Assembly: GCA_030426065.1 (NCBI GenBank)
Contig: JAUHZH010000007.1
Location: forward strand, 1 to 16,146
Length of the DNA: 16,146 nt
Source of the DNA: Gammaproteobacteria bacterium
GTDB lineage: Bacteria; Pseudomonadota; Gammaproteobacteria; Xanthomonadales; Marinicellaceae
Reading direction: 5' to 3'
Positions 6,188-12,800 of this stretch are shown here, piece after piece (the stretch's first letter is position 1; every line of letters begins with the position of its first letter). The notes beneath the pieces were generated by a model. It made no database searches. It saw only the letters and a program-made list of their open reading frames with translations, and had not been told where the DNA came from. The translations under genes and the position numbers were made by a program.

Positions 6188-7294
6188 ATGGCCAATTATT
6201 TACAACAGTTCAAACTACCCGATCCATTCGTTTTTCACCGCGGAGGAACCATCAGCAACGCCATGCTGGCGTATGAAACCTGGGGTGCGTTGAACGACGA
6301 TCAATCCAACGCCATTCTGTTGCTGACTGGGCTGTCAGCGGATTCTCATGCGGCCAGCCACGGCCCCAAAGACACAGCGGGCTGGTGGGAATTCATGATC
6401 GGCCCAGGTAAAGCCATTGACACCAATCAATGGTTTGTTATCTGTGCCAGCTCACTGGGGTCATGCAAAGGCTCCACCGGACCTTGTTCACCCAATCCCA
6501 AAACGAACCAACCTTACCGATTTGATTTCCCTGATTTGACCATTGAAGACATCGCCCATTCGACTGTTTTGCTGTGTCAGTCTTTGGGAATACAACAATT
6601 ACACACCGTGATTGGCCCATCGATGGGTGGCATGACGGCTTTGGCCCTGGTACTTAACCACCCTGGCTACACCCGCCATTTGATTCATTTGGCCTCTGGT
6701 ATGGCTTCACCCCCTTTCAGCACCGCCATCCGTTCATTACAACGGGAAGCCATTTTGAAAGATGTGAACTTCAATGAAGGTCATTACTCTGCTGACGCTT
6801 GGCCAGAAGAAGGCATGAAGTTTGCCCGCAAAATAGGCATGTTGAGTTACCGGTCGGCCAAAGAATGGGATGAGCGCTTCCCCAGGTCATTGAAAAAAGT
6901 GCCCAACCAAGCATTTGGCACCGAGTTTCCTGTTGAAAGTTACCTCGAACACCATGCCAATCAGTTCATACACAAATTCGATCCCATCAGTTATTTGTAT
7001 TTGTCACGATCCATGGATTGGTTCAACGGGAATGGCTATGCTAAATCAGGTGAGAATCCACTGAAGGACAAAGGTTTAGTATCGGCATTGGTTGTGGGCG
7101 CCCACACCGACCTTTTGTTTCCCGTCCATTTACAAAAAGAACTGCATGCCTTGTTGCTCAGTTCAGATAGCGAAAGTGAGCTGGTGATTGTAGACTCCAT
7201 TCAGGGACACGATGCTTTTTTGGTAGACAAGACCACATTCACGGAATTGGTCGGCCGACGCCTCAATCAAACCATGGGATCGGTGTGTAATTGA
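6188..7294 (+). CDS. metX: MetX-family acyltransferase, likely serine O-succinyltransferase
   Basis: An alpha/beta-hydrolase acyltransferase of the homoserine O-acetyltransferase (MetX) family, 368 residues. The catalytic triad is visible: nucleophile Ser145 in GPSMGG, Asp308 in AHTDLLFP and His341 in QGHDAFLVD. The family block around LGSCKGSTGP (90–99) is present. Segments GWWEFMIGPGKAIDT, SIRSLQREAI-like AIRSLQREAI and LSRSMDWF resemble what I recall of the Xanthomonas enzymes reassigned from homoserine acetylation to serine O-succinylation, feeding cysteine rather than methionine synthesis. The acyl donor and acceptor are therefore uncertain. The gene is monocistronic, with a weak ribosome-binding site (GGA at 6177–6179). 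No MetJ box or S-adenosylmethionine riboswitch was seen in the 73-nt leader. Its last 28 bp overlap convergent pth. Confidence 0.9.
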   Translation: MANYLQQFKLPDPFVFHRGGTISNAMLAYETWGALNDDQSNAILLLTGLSADSHAASHGPKDTAGWWEFMIGPGKAIDTNQWFVICASSLGSCKGSTGPCSPNPKTNQPYRFDFPDLTIEDIAHSTVLLCQSLGIQQLHTVIGPSMGGMTALALVLNHPGYTRHLIHLASGMASPPFSTAIRSLQREAILKDVNFNEGHYSADAWPEEGMKFARKIGMLSYRSAKEWDERFPRSLKKVPNQAFGTEFPVESYLEHHANQFIHKFDPISYLYLSRSMDWFNGNGYAKSGENPLKDKGLVSALVVGAHTDLLFPVHLQKELHALLLSSDSESELVIVDSIQGHDAFLVDKTTFTELVGRRLNQTMGSVCN

Positions 7295-7839
7295 TTCATG
7301 GCTTTTTGCCACTCCCCAGCCACCATTTGATCCATCACCGCCAAGCAATCATCAATGCAACGATCCAGAGAAATGCTGTCATCTGGCGATGGCTTGCCCA
7401 ACACCCAAGGCGTCACGTCGCCTTTACTCAAAGGGCGACCGATACCGATGCGCAAGCGAACAAAATCTTTGCCCAGACCGGGAATGATGTCTCGCAATCC
7501 ATTGTGACCACCATGACCACCTGTTAATTTGATCCGCCCCACACCCACCGGTAAATCCAATTCGTCATAGGCCACCAGCACGTCTTTGGCTTCAAGTCGA
7601 TAAAAGTGACAAAATGGAACCACGGTTTGACCTGAACAGTTCATGAAAGTTTGGGGCTTCACCAGCCAGATTTTATGACCGTTGTGGTTGATGGTGGCGA
7701 TTTCTGCTTTGAATTTTTTTTCAGCCTTGAATGACACACCGTGCTGTTTTGCCAAAGCGTCAACAAACCAAAACCCAGCGTTGTGCCGTGTGGCTTCGTA
7801 TTTACTGCCCGGATTACCCAAGCCAAATATCACTTTCAT
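7267..7839 (-). CDS. pth: Peptidyl-tRNA hydrolase
   Basis: Releases tRNA from peptidyl-tRNA that drops off ribosomes; an essential cytosolic enzyme. Taken from the second of two adjacent ATGs (7839), it has 190 residues. It contains FGLGNPG with Asn9, TRHNAG with the catalytic His19, PQTFMNCSG with Asn67, and AYDELDLP with Asp92, all at positions matching E. coli Pth (N10, H20, D93). GGHGGHNGLRDI and RLRIGIGRP follow. AGGG (7847–7850) sits 7 nt before this ATG and 4 nt before the alternative at 7842, so 7839 is preferred. A terminator separates it from rplY upstream, and no clear promoter of its own was found. Its 3' end runs 28 bp into metX. Confidence 0.95.
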   Translation of the reverse strand: MKVIFGLGNPGSKYEATRHNAGFWFVDALAKQHGVSFKAEKKFKAEIATINHNGHKIWLVKPQTFMNCSGQTVVPFCHFYRLEAKDVLVAYDELDLPVGVGRIKLTGGHGGHNGLRDIIPGLGKDFVRLRIGIGRPLSKGDVTPWVLGKPSPDDSISLDRCIDDCLAVMDQMVAGEWQKAMNQLHTDPMV

Positions 7840-7876
7840 CATCTTACCCTTTTTATCAGGAGGGAACTGTAACCAC

Positions 7877-7907
7877 AAAAAAAGGCAGTATATGCACTGC
7901 CTTTTTT
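7877..7907. terminator. Intrinsic terminator between rplY and pth
   Basis: GGCAGT (7884–7889) pairs with ACTGCC (7896–7901) around a 6-nt loop, with seven A on the left and six T on the right, so it reads as a terminator on both strands. On the minus strand it lies 23 nt after the rplY stop and about 40 nt before pth, so pth needs read-through or an unseen promoter. Confidence 0.85.
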
Positions 7908-7929
7908 AGTTTCAAGCTGTGACAAAGAA

Positions 7930-8583
7930 TCAAGCTTCTTCTTCACCACCTTCAGCCGATGCATCAGCAGCCGGAGCCTCTGTGGTTTCGGCTTTTTCAC
8001 CAACGATTGAAGTTGATACCACAACCGCATTGTGGGCATCGTCATCACCATGGGTGAATGCAGTCAAAGTCACACCTTCAGGCAATTTCAAGTCACTCAA
8101 GTGCAAGTTGTCGCCGGCTTCAAAAGCAGAGACATCCACTGAAATGAACTCAGGCAAGTCTTTGGGGAAACAAGCAATTTCAACTTCGTTCAATTGGTAA
8201 TCCAAAATAACTCGGGCTGATTTGCCAGCAGGTGATTTTTCAGCACCTTCGAAATGCAAAGGCACTTGCATGACGATTTGGGTTTTGTCATCAACGCGCA
8301 TGAAATCCATGTGCATGATCACGTGCTTGGCAGGGTGACGTTGCATGTCTTTCAAGACCACTTTTTGCTTCTGACCGCCATCGGCAGTGAACTCAATGAT
8401 GCTTGAGAAAAAAGCTTCGTCTTCAATCAATTTCAGTACTTCGTTGTGGTTCAAAGTCAGGTTACGTGGATCACGCTCTGCCCCGTACAAAACACAAGGT
8501 ACCAAGCCAGCGTGGCGAAGGCGGCGGCTCGCACCTTTCCCAACGTCTTCACGCAGCTCTGCGTTTACTTTAAAAAATGCCAT
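7930..8583 (-). CDS. rplY: 50S ribosomal protein L25, long (Ctc/TL5) form
   Basis: Binds 5S rRNA in the large ribosomal subunit. The 217-residue protein has the L25 N-terminal domain (about 1–92; VNAELREDVGKGASRRLRHAGLVP and LKDMQRHPAKHVIMHMDFMRV). The beta-rich TL5/Ctc C-terminal domain follows (about 97–190; PLHFEGAEKSPAGKSA, DLPEFISVDVSAFEAGDNLHLSDLKLPEGV). A 25-residue Ala/Glu-rich acidic tail ends the protein. E. coli L25 has only the first domain (94 residues); the long form is common elsewhere, including in Pseudomonas. AGGAAG lies on the minus strand at about 8588–8593. It follows prs by 64 nt with only a hairpin between, so prs and rplY are probably cotranscribed. Confidence 0.96.
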   Translation of the reverse strand: MAFFKVNAELREDVGKGASRRLRHAGLVPCVLYGAERDPRNLTLNHNEVLKLIEDEAFFSSIIEFTADGGQKQKVVLKDMQRHPAKHVIMHMDFMRVDDKTQIVMQVPLHFEGAEKSPAGKSARVILDYQLNEVEIACFPKDLPEFISVDVSAFEAGDNLHLSDLKLPEGVTLTAFTHGDDDAHNAVVVSTSIVGEKAETTEAPAADASAEGGEEEA

Positions 8584-8606
8584 AATAGCTTCCTATTTTT
8601 TGTTAC

Positions 8607-8629
8607 ACCACTTTTGCGACCAAAGTGGT
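8607..8629 (-). other. Hairpin in the prs–rplY intergenic region
   Basis: ACCACTTT (8607–8614) and AAAGTGGT (8622–8629) form an 8-bp stem with a 7-nt loop. No T tract follows on either strand, so it is not a classic terminator. It could be an RNA processing or stability element, or a target for regulation of rplY. Confidence 0.5.
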
Positions 8630-8647
8630 TATTCATCACCGATTCAA

Positions 8648-9601
8648 TCAATCGATGTACATGGAGCTAACAGACTCTCTGTTAGCTATGCGCCTGATGG
8701 TCTCGGCCAACATTTCGGCCACCGACAACTGGCGAATTTTTTTACAATTCACGGCTTCTTCTCTCAGTGGAATGGTGTCTGTAACCACCAACTCCGTCAA
8801 GCCAGAATTTTCAATGTTCTCTATGGCTTTGCCAGACAGCACAGGATGAACACAGTAAGCGATCACATCCTTGGCTTCCCATTCTTTCAAAGCACTGGCA
8901 GCGGCACACAAAGTCCCTGCCGTATCAATCATGTCATCAACCAGGATGCATGTTTTACCGGCCACCTCACCAATGATGTTCATCACTGTGGCGACATTGG
9001 CCTTGGGGCGTCGTTTGTCGATGATGGCCAAATCACAACCCAAGCGTTTGGCAATCGCCCTGGCACGAACCACACCACCGATGTCCGGAGAAACGATGAC
9101 CACTTCTTGGCTGTCATAACGCTGCCACATGTCCGCCAAAGTCAATGGCGAGGCGTACACATTATCAACAGGAATGTCAAAGAACCCCTGGATTTGGTCG
9201 GCGTGCAAATCCACCGTCAAGACGCGATCAACACCCACAGCAGCAATCATCTTGGCCGCCACTTTGGCTGTGATGGGCACCCGCGTGGACCTGGGCCTGC
9301 GGTCTTGGCGTGCGTAACCAAAATAGGGCACCACAGCCGTCACCGTTCTGGCCGATGCCCGTTTCAAAGCATCCACCATGACCACCAATTCCATGAAGTT
9401 ATCTGCGGTGGGACGACACGTCGGCTGAATCAAAAAGATGTCTTGCCCACGGACATTGTCGCGGATTTCCACCGCCACTTCACCGTCTGAAAATTGACCC
9501 ACTTTGGCGCGACCCAAAGGAACCCCTAAATGATCAGCAATTTTCTTGGCCAATGCAGGATTGGCGTTACCAGAAAAAAGTCTAATTCCACGATCGAACA
9601 T
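8648..9601 (-). CDS. prs: Ribose-phosphate pyrophosphokinase (PRPP synthetase)
   Basis: Makes PRPP from ribose 5-phosphate and ATP for nucleotide, histidine, tryptophan and NAD synthesis. The 317-residue protein starts MFDRGIRLFSGNANPALA, close to the N-terminus and length of E. coli Prs (315). It carries the catalytic loop YARQDRRPRSTRVPI, DLHADQIQGFFDIPVDN, the SPDIGGVVRARAIAK block, IIDKRRPKANV, and the PRPP-binding VDDMIDTAGT. The frame is open for 34 more codons upstream, but those run through the tRNA terminator and into tRNA-Gln. The ATG at 9601 has GAGG at 9611–9614 with a 9-nt spacing and fits the family. It follows tRNA-Gln and the intervening terminator, and no separate promoter is evident. 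Confidence 0.96.
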   Translation of the reverse strand: MFDRGIRLFSGNANPALAKKIADHLGVPLGRAKVGQFSDGEVAVEIRDNVRGQDIFLIQPTCRPTADNFMELVVMVDALKRASARTVTAVVPYFGYARQDRRPRSTRVPITAKVAAKMIAAVGVDRVLTVDLHADQIQGFFDIPVDNVYASPLTLADMWQRYDSQEVVIVSPDIGGVVRARAIAKRLGCDLAIIDKRRPKANVATVMNIIGEVAGKTCILVDDMIDTAGTLCAAASALKEWEAKDVIAYCVHPVLSGKAIENIENSGLTELVVTDTIPLREEAVNCKKIRQLSVAEMLAETIRRIANRESVSSMYID

Positions 9602-9621
9602 GTTGACCAGCCTCAGATAAC

Positions 9622-9652
9622 AAAAATGCCCGTTTTGAATCAAAACGGGCAT
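9622..9652 (-). terminator. Terminator/attenuator between tRNA-Gln and prs
   Basis: A perfect 12-bp stem (ATGCCCGTTTTG, 9626–9637, with its complement at 9641–9652) and a 3-nt loop, followed on the minus strand by four T. It lies 8 nt after the tRNA 3' end and about 20 nt before the prs start codon. It has no T tract on the plus strand, so it acts only in the tRNA-to-prs direction. Confidence 0.85.
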
Positions 9653-9660
9653 CATAAATA

Positions 9661-9736
9661 TGGCTGGGATGGCAGGACTCGAACCTGCGAATGCCAGGAT
9701 CAAAACCTGGTGCCTTAGCCACTTGGCGACATCCCA
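9661..9736 (-). tRNA. tRNA-Gln (anticodon UUG)
   Basis: A 76-nt cloverleaf on the minus strand. The acceptor stem TGGGATG (9736–9730) pairs with CATCCCA (9671–9665), followed by discriminator G and encoded CCA (9663–9661). The anticodon stem CCAGG/CCTGG encloses loop TTTTGAT with anticodon TTG, and the T arm has GGTTCGAGTCC. The T-A first pair, U-rich loop and anticodon identify glutamine. Position just before prs matches the gammaproteobacterial tRNA-Gln–prs arrangement. Confidence 0.97.
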
Positions 9737-9753
9737 ATTCGCGTATATTTTTC

Positions 9754-9783
9754 CCTTTGAAGGTTCACAATCACCCTCAAAGG
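9754..9783 (-). other. Hairpin in the tRNA-Gln precursor leader
   Basis: CCTTTGA (9754–9760) and TCAAAGG (9777–9783) form a 7-bp inverted repeat with a 16-nt loop in which GG and CC can pair further. It lies between the promoter and the mature tRNA 5' end, so it would be removed with the RNase P leader. Function is unknown. Confidence 0.45.
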
Positions 9784-9789
9784 CGGCAC

Positions 9790-9817
9790 ATTATAACCAG
9801 ATTTTTTTTGATTGCAA
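9790..9817 (-). promoter_or_regulatory. Promoter of tRNA-Gln (and prs)
   Basis: Minus strand TTGCAA (9817–9812), a 16-nt spacer, and consensus TATAAT (9795–9790). The bases after the -10 box read GTGCCGCC, a GC-rich discriminator like those of stringently controlled stable-RNA promoters. An A/T-rich stretch just upstream of the -35 box (about 9822–9840) could serve as an UP element. Confidence 0.8.
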
Positions 9818-9934
9818 ACCCAATCAGAAAAAAATTTCAATGCGCCAACAAAACCCCATACCGCCGCACAATGCAACGGCGCCAGCATTTTATCACAAAC
9901 ATGCGAACAAGCTAACAAAATCTTATGTCAGAAC

Positions 9935-9943
9935 TGCTAAGAT
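9935..9943 (+). promoter_or_regulatory. Possible extended -10 promoter of the sugar dehydrogenase gene
   Basis: TGC-TAAGAT forms an extended -10 element about 28 nt before the start codon, with no convincing -35 box. The region 9737–9970 between tRNA-Gln and this gene otherwise holds the tRNA promoter, its leader and A/T-rich sequence; no further gene was seen there. Confidence 0.4.
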
Positions 9944-9970
9944 ATTCTGTCTTCAATCACAGAACCAACC

Positions 9971-11221
9971 ATGAAAAAAGCACTTTCACTACTGATCAGC
10001 CTGATCTGTTCACCAGTCTGGGCTCAAATTCCCAGTGACATTGACACCGAGCTGGTCACCGCAGCCACATACAATGTTGGCATACGACATGCAGGTGACG
10101 GTTCTGGTCGCAAATTCATCATCGGTCAACAGGGCATCATTCGAATCATAGACGCCAGCGACAATTTACTGGCCACGCCGTTTTTGGACATCAGTGGCCT
10201 GGTTCAATGTTGCGGTGAGCAAGGCCTTTTGGGATTGGCCTTTCATCCCAACTACACCCAAAATGGTTACTTTTACGTTAACTACACCAAATCCTCCCCC
10301 AATTCAGGCGACACCATAGTCGCCCGCTATCAGGTGTCTCAAAATGACCCCAATGTGGCTGACCCCAATTCGGCTCAGGTCATGATGCGCATCATCCAAG
10401 ATTATGGCAACCACAATGGTGGCAACATGCAATTCGGTCAAGACGGTTACTTGTATATCGGCATGGGTGACGGCGGCAATGGCGGTGACCCTCAAGACCG
10501 TGCTCAAGATTTGGCTTCGGCATTGGGCAAGATGCTGCGCATCGACGTGGACAACAACAACGCGCCACAACACACCGCTCCCGGATCATTTTCTGACCCA
10601 GCTTGTCCGCAGGACACCAGCCATTACGCCATCCCCAATGACAACCCATTCGCCAGCACCCAGGGTGCTTGTCCTGAAATTTGGTCATATGGTTTGCGCA
10701 ACCCTTGGCGCTGGAGTTTTGACCGACTGACTGGTGACATGTACATCGGTGATGTGGGGCAAGGCAACTGGGAAGAAGTCAGTTTTCAGCCGGCTAACAG
10801 TACCGGTGGTGAACATTATGGTTGGAATTGTCGAGAAGGCGCACACAACTACAACGGCGGTGCGGACTGTGGTGCCAACCCACCACCCATGGTTGATCCC
10901 ATCATCGAATACAGCCAAGGCGGTGGCCGCTGTGCCGTCACTGGCGGATACGTCTATCGCGGTCCCGTGACCAGCCTTCAGGGCATCTACCTGTATGCAG
11001 ATTATTGTACCGGCCAAATTTGGTTGCATGATTTGGGTGGCGGCTCCTCCACCGATTGGACCGGCCATGGCGCCACTGGCTTGGTGGCCAGTTTCGGAGA
11101 AGATGAAGAAGGCAACCTGTACATCTCCACATCTCAAAGCTATGGTTCCAGCTCAACATTCATTTACCGCATCACGGGTGATGTGGATGATGATTTGATC
11201 TTTGCTGATGGCTTTGAATAA
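9971..11221 (+). CDS. Secreted PQQ-dependent sugar (glucose/sorbosone) dehydrogenase homologue
   Basis: A 416-residue exported beta-propeller of the GSDH family (soluble PQQ glucose dehydrogenase; also related to aldose sugar dehydrogenases). A Sec signal peptide is clear: Lys2–Lys3, hydrophobic 5–17, cleavage after SPVWA at 18. Family motifs: GEQGLLGLAFHPNY (82–95), NHNGGNMQFGQDGYLYIGMGDGG with His148 at the position of the catalytic/PQQ-binding histidine, LRNPWRWSFD (242–251), and GEHYGWN. Extra cysteines (Cys80–Cys81, Cys212, Cys234 and others) suggest disulfides in the periplasm or outside. The protein ends DVDDDLIFADGFE, a short tail separated from the propeller. No PQQ synthesis gene is nearby, so cofactor supply and substrate are unknown. 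No Shine-Dalgarno sequence is apparent. It sits between ychF and the tRNA-Gln–prs cluster and is unrelated to either. Confidence 0.9.
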   Translation: MKKALSLLISLICSPVWAQIPSDIDTELVTAATYNVGIRHAGDGSGRKFIIGQQGIIRIIDASDNLLATPFLDISGLVQCCGEQGLLGLAFHPNYTQNGYFYVNYTKSSPNSGDTIVARYQVSQNDPNVADPNSAQVMMRIIQDYGNHNGGNMQFGQDGYLYIGMGDGGNGGDPQDRAQDLASALGKMLRIDVDNNNAPQHTAPGSFSDPACPQDTSHYAIPNDNPFASTQGACPEIWSYGLRNPWRWSFDRLTGDMYIGDVGQGNWEEVSFQPANSTGGEHYGWNCREGAHNYNGGADCGANPPPMVDPIIEYSQGGGRCAVTGGYVYRGPVTSLQGIYLYADYCTGQIWLHDLGGGSSTDWTGHGATGLVASFGEDEEGNLYISTSQSYGSSSTFIYRITGDVDDDLIFADGFE

Positions 11222-11257
11222 AGGCATGTGACCTTCTTTTCTTCATGTCCATGAACG

Positions 11258-11289
11258 AAAAATGCCGCTGGATTCAGCGGCATTTTTTT
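11258..11289. terminator. Bidirectional intrinsic terminator (sugar dehydrogenase / ychF)
   Basis: ATGCCGCTG (11262–11270) pairs with CAGCGGCAT (11275–11283) around a 4-nt GATT loop, with five A on the left and seven T on the right. It lies between two convergent genes and can end both. Its CCGCTG/CAGCGG core is the same as that of the terminator at 1402–1444. Confidence 0.92.
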
Positions 11290-11306
11290 ATCATTAAGGT
11301 CTGCGT

Positions 11307-12398
11307 TTATACGTTGAAACGGAAGTGCAGCACATCACCTTCCTTAACAATGTACTCTTTACCTTCCAAACGCAGCTTACCCGCTTCTTTGCAGCCGGCT
11401 TCACCATTGAACTCAATGAAATCATCAAACGCCATGGTTTCTGCACGGATGAACCCTTTTTCGAAATCGGTGTGAATCACACCCGCCGCTTGCGGTGCCG
11501 TTGCGCCTTGTTTGACCGTCCAAGCGCGCACTTCTTTGACACCAGCTGTGAAGTATGTTTGCAGACCCAATAATTGATAACCGGCACGGATGACACGATT
11601 CAAACCAGGCTCTTTCAAACCAAAGTCAGCCAAAAACTCCACTTTGTCCTCATCATCCAACAAAGCAATTTCGGCTTCAATCGCGGCACAAACAGGAACC
11701 ACCATGGCGCCTTCCTTCTCTGCCATGGCCGTTAATTTATCCAACAACGGATTGTCTTCAAAGCCCGAATCATCGACGTTGGCGATGTACATCATGGGTT
11801 TGGCGGTAATGAAGTTGAATTCTTTGATGATGTCCAATTCATCGCTGGCCAAGTCCAAGGCACGCAATGGCAAACCATCGGACAATTGGGCGACCATTTT
11901 TTCCAACACTTGGGCACGACGCAAAGCGTCTTTGTCACCTGATCGAGATTTTTTCTGGTTCTTGATCATCGACTTTTCAGCTGACTCCAAGTCCGCCAGC
12001 GCCAATTCGGTGTTGATGGTTTCGACGTCTGACAAAGGATCCACCTTGCCATCCACATGAACCACATCTTCGTTTTCAAAACACCGCGCCACGTGCGCAA
12101 TGGCATCAGTTTCACGGATGTGAGACAGGAACTGGTTACCCAAGCCCTCGCCTTTGGAAGCGCCCGCCACCAGGCCTGCGATGTCGACAAACTCCATGGT
12201 GGTTGGCAACACCTTTTCCGGATTGACGATGTCTGCCAACTGCTGCAACCTAGGGTCTGGCACCTCAACAATACCGACGTTGGGGTCGATGGTACAAAAA
12301 GGGTAATTTTCCGCCGCAATTTCTGCTTTGGTTAAGGCGTTGAACAAAGTCGACTTACCGACATTGGGCAAGCCCACAATGCCACATTTGATTCCCAT
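11307..12398 (-). CDS. ychF: Redox-regulated ATPase YchF (Obg/OLA1 family)
   Basis: A cytosolic P-loop ATPase that binds ribosomes and modulates translation and oxidative-stress responses. It has 363 residues, the same length as E. coli YchF. Motifs: Walker A GLPNVGKS (9–16), switch region YPFCTIDPN, G3 DIAGLV, then the coiled-coil insert and the C-terminal TGS domain (TYFTAGVKEVRAWTV, IHTDFEKGFIRAE, YIVKEGDVLHFRFNV). The nucleotide-specificity motif is NVDD (Asn207–Asp210), where the NxxE form is usual; Asp for Glu keeps the charge. The usual gammaproteobacterial partner pth lies on the same strand but is 3.4 kb away. Confidence 0.96.
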   Translation of the reverse strand: MGIKCGIVGLPNVGKSTLFNALTKAEIAAENYPFCTIDPNVGIVEVPDPRLQQLADIVNPEKVLPTTMEFVDIAGLVAGASKGEGLGNQFLSHIRETDAIAHVARCFENEDVVHVDGKVDPLSDVETINTELALADLESAEKSMIKNQKKSRSGDKDALRRAQVLEKMVAQLSDGLPLRALDLASDELDIIKEFNFITAKPMMYIANVDDSGFEDNPLLDKLTAMAEKEGAMVVPVCAAIEAEIALLDDEDKVEFLADFGLKEPGLNRVIRAGYQLLGLQTYFTAGVKEVRAWTVKQGATAPQAAGVIHTDFEKGFIRAETMAFDDFIEFNGEAGCKEAGKLRLEGKEYIVKEGDVLHFRFNV

Positions 12399-12426
12399 GA
12401 TGATGTCCGCTTAAAAAATGGCGGCG

Positions 12427-12455
12427 ATTGTAGCAAAAGCCCCTGATATTGACAT
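12427..12455 (-). promoter_or_regulatory. ychF promoter
   Basis: Minus strand ATGTCA (12455–12450), a 17-nt spacer, and TACAAT (12432–12427), about 28 nt before the ychF ATG. Both boxes are near consensus with ideal spacing. Confidence 0.7.
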
Positions 12456-12488
12456 TAAAAAAGATACAAATCCCACACCCATGGGTCT

Positions 12489-12494
12489 TATAAT
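12489..12494 (+). promoter_or_regulatory. -10 box of the EF-hand gene
   Basis: A perfect TATAAT 26 nt before the start codon, with no good -35 hexamer at 16–18 nt. The consensus TTGACA at 12449–12454 is too far away (34 nt), which suggests that an activator is needed or that the promoter is weak. Confidence 0.5.
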
Positions 12495-12520
12495 ACCGTT
12501 TTTTTAACGACATTGATACC

Positions 12521-12760
12521 ATGGCAGAGTTAAGCAAAGAAGACATCTCAGAAATCAAAGACCATTATGATTTCTTTGACAAAAACGGCAATGGCAGCAT
12601 CGATCTGAATGAATTCAAACAATTGCTCAAGGTTCTGGCCCCGGCATCCACCAACGACAATGCCGAACGCGGTTTTGCCACGATCGACACCGACAACAAT
12701 GATTTGATTGATTTTGATGAATTCTTGGATTGGTGGAAAATGAACTGGACTGTTTTTTAA
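12521..12760 (+). CDS. Small two-EF-hand (calmodulin-like) protein
   Basis: A 79-residue acidic protein made of one EF-hand pair. Loop 1 is DKNGNGSIDLNE (20–31), with the Asp/Asn ligands at positions 1, 3, 5, Asp at 9 and the bidentate Glu at 12, plus the central Gly. Loop 2 is DTDNNDLIDFDE (56–67), complete for Ca ligands but with Asp instead of the usual Gly at position 6. Flanking helices (DISEIKDHYDFF, EFKQLLKVL, DEFLDWWKMNW) fit. There is no signal peptide, so it should be cytosolic and act as a Ca sensor or buffer. It is a lone gene between divergent ychF and convergent yggS, with no obvious Shine-Dalgarno sequence and no intrinsic terminator. A partner is not visible. Confidence 0.88.
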   Translation: MAELSKEDISEIKDHYDFFDKNGNGSIDLNEFKQLLKVLAPASTNDNAERGFATIDTDNNDLIDFDEFLDWWKMNWTVF

Positions 12761-12800
12761 CAAGAGCCATCAATCTATTGTAGCGTCCTGAACTTGGATA

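Noticed and set aside
8387..9490. Long plus-strand open frame (367 codons) opposite rplY and prs
   Set aside because: Antisense to two highly conserved genes, with His-rich low-quality protein composition and no recognisable motif.
9602..9703. N-terminal extension of Prs by 34 codons
   Set aside because: It would be encoded by the terminator hairpin and the tRNA-Gln 3' part; MFDRG at 9601 fits the family and has a ribosome-binding site.
12449..12454. Perfect TTGACA on the plus strand upstream of the EF-hand gene
   Set aside because: No -10 box lies 16–18 nt downstream, and the TATAAT is 34 nt away. The same bases carry the ychF -35 box on the other strand.
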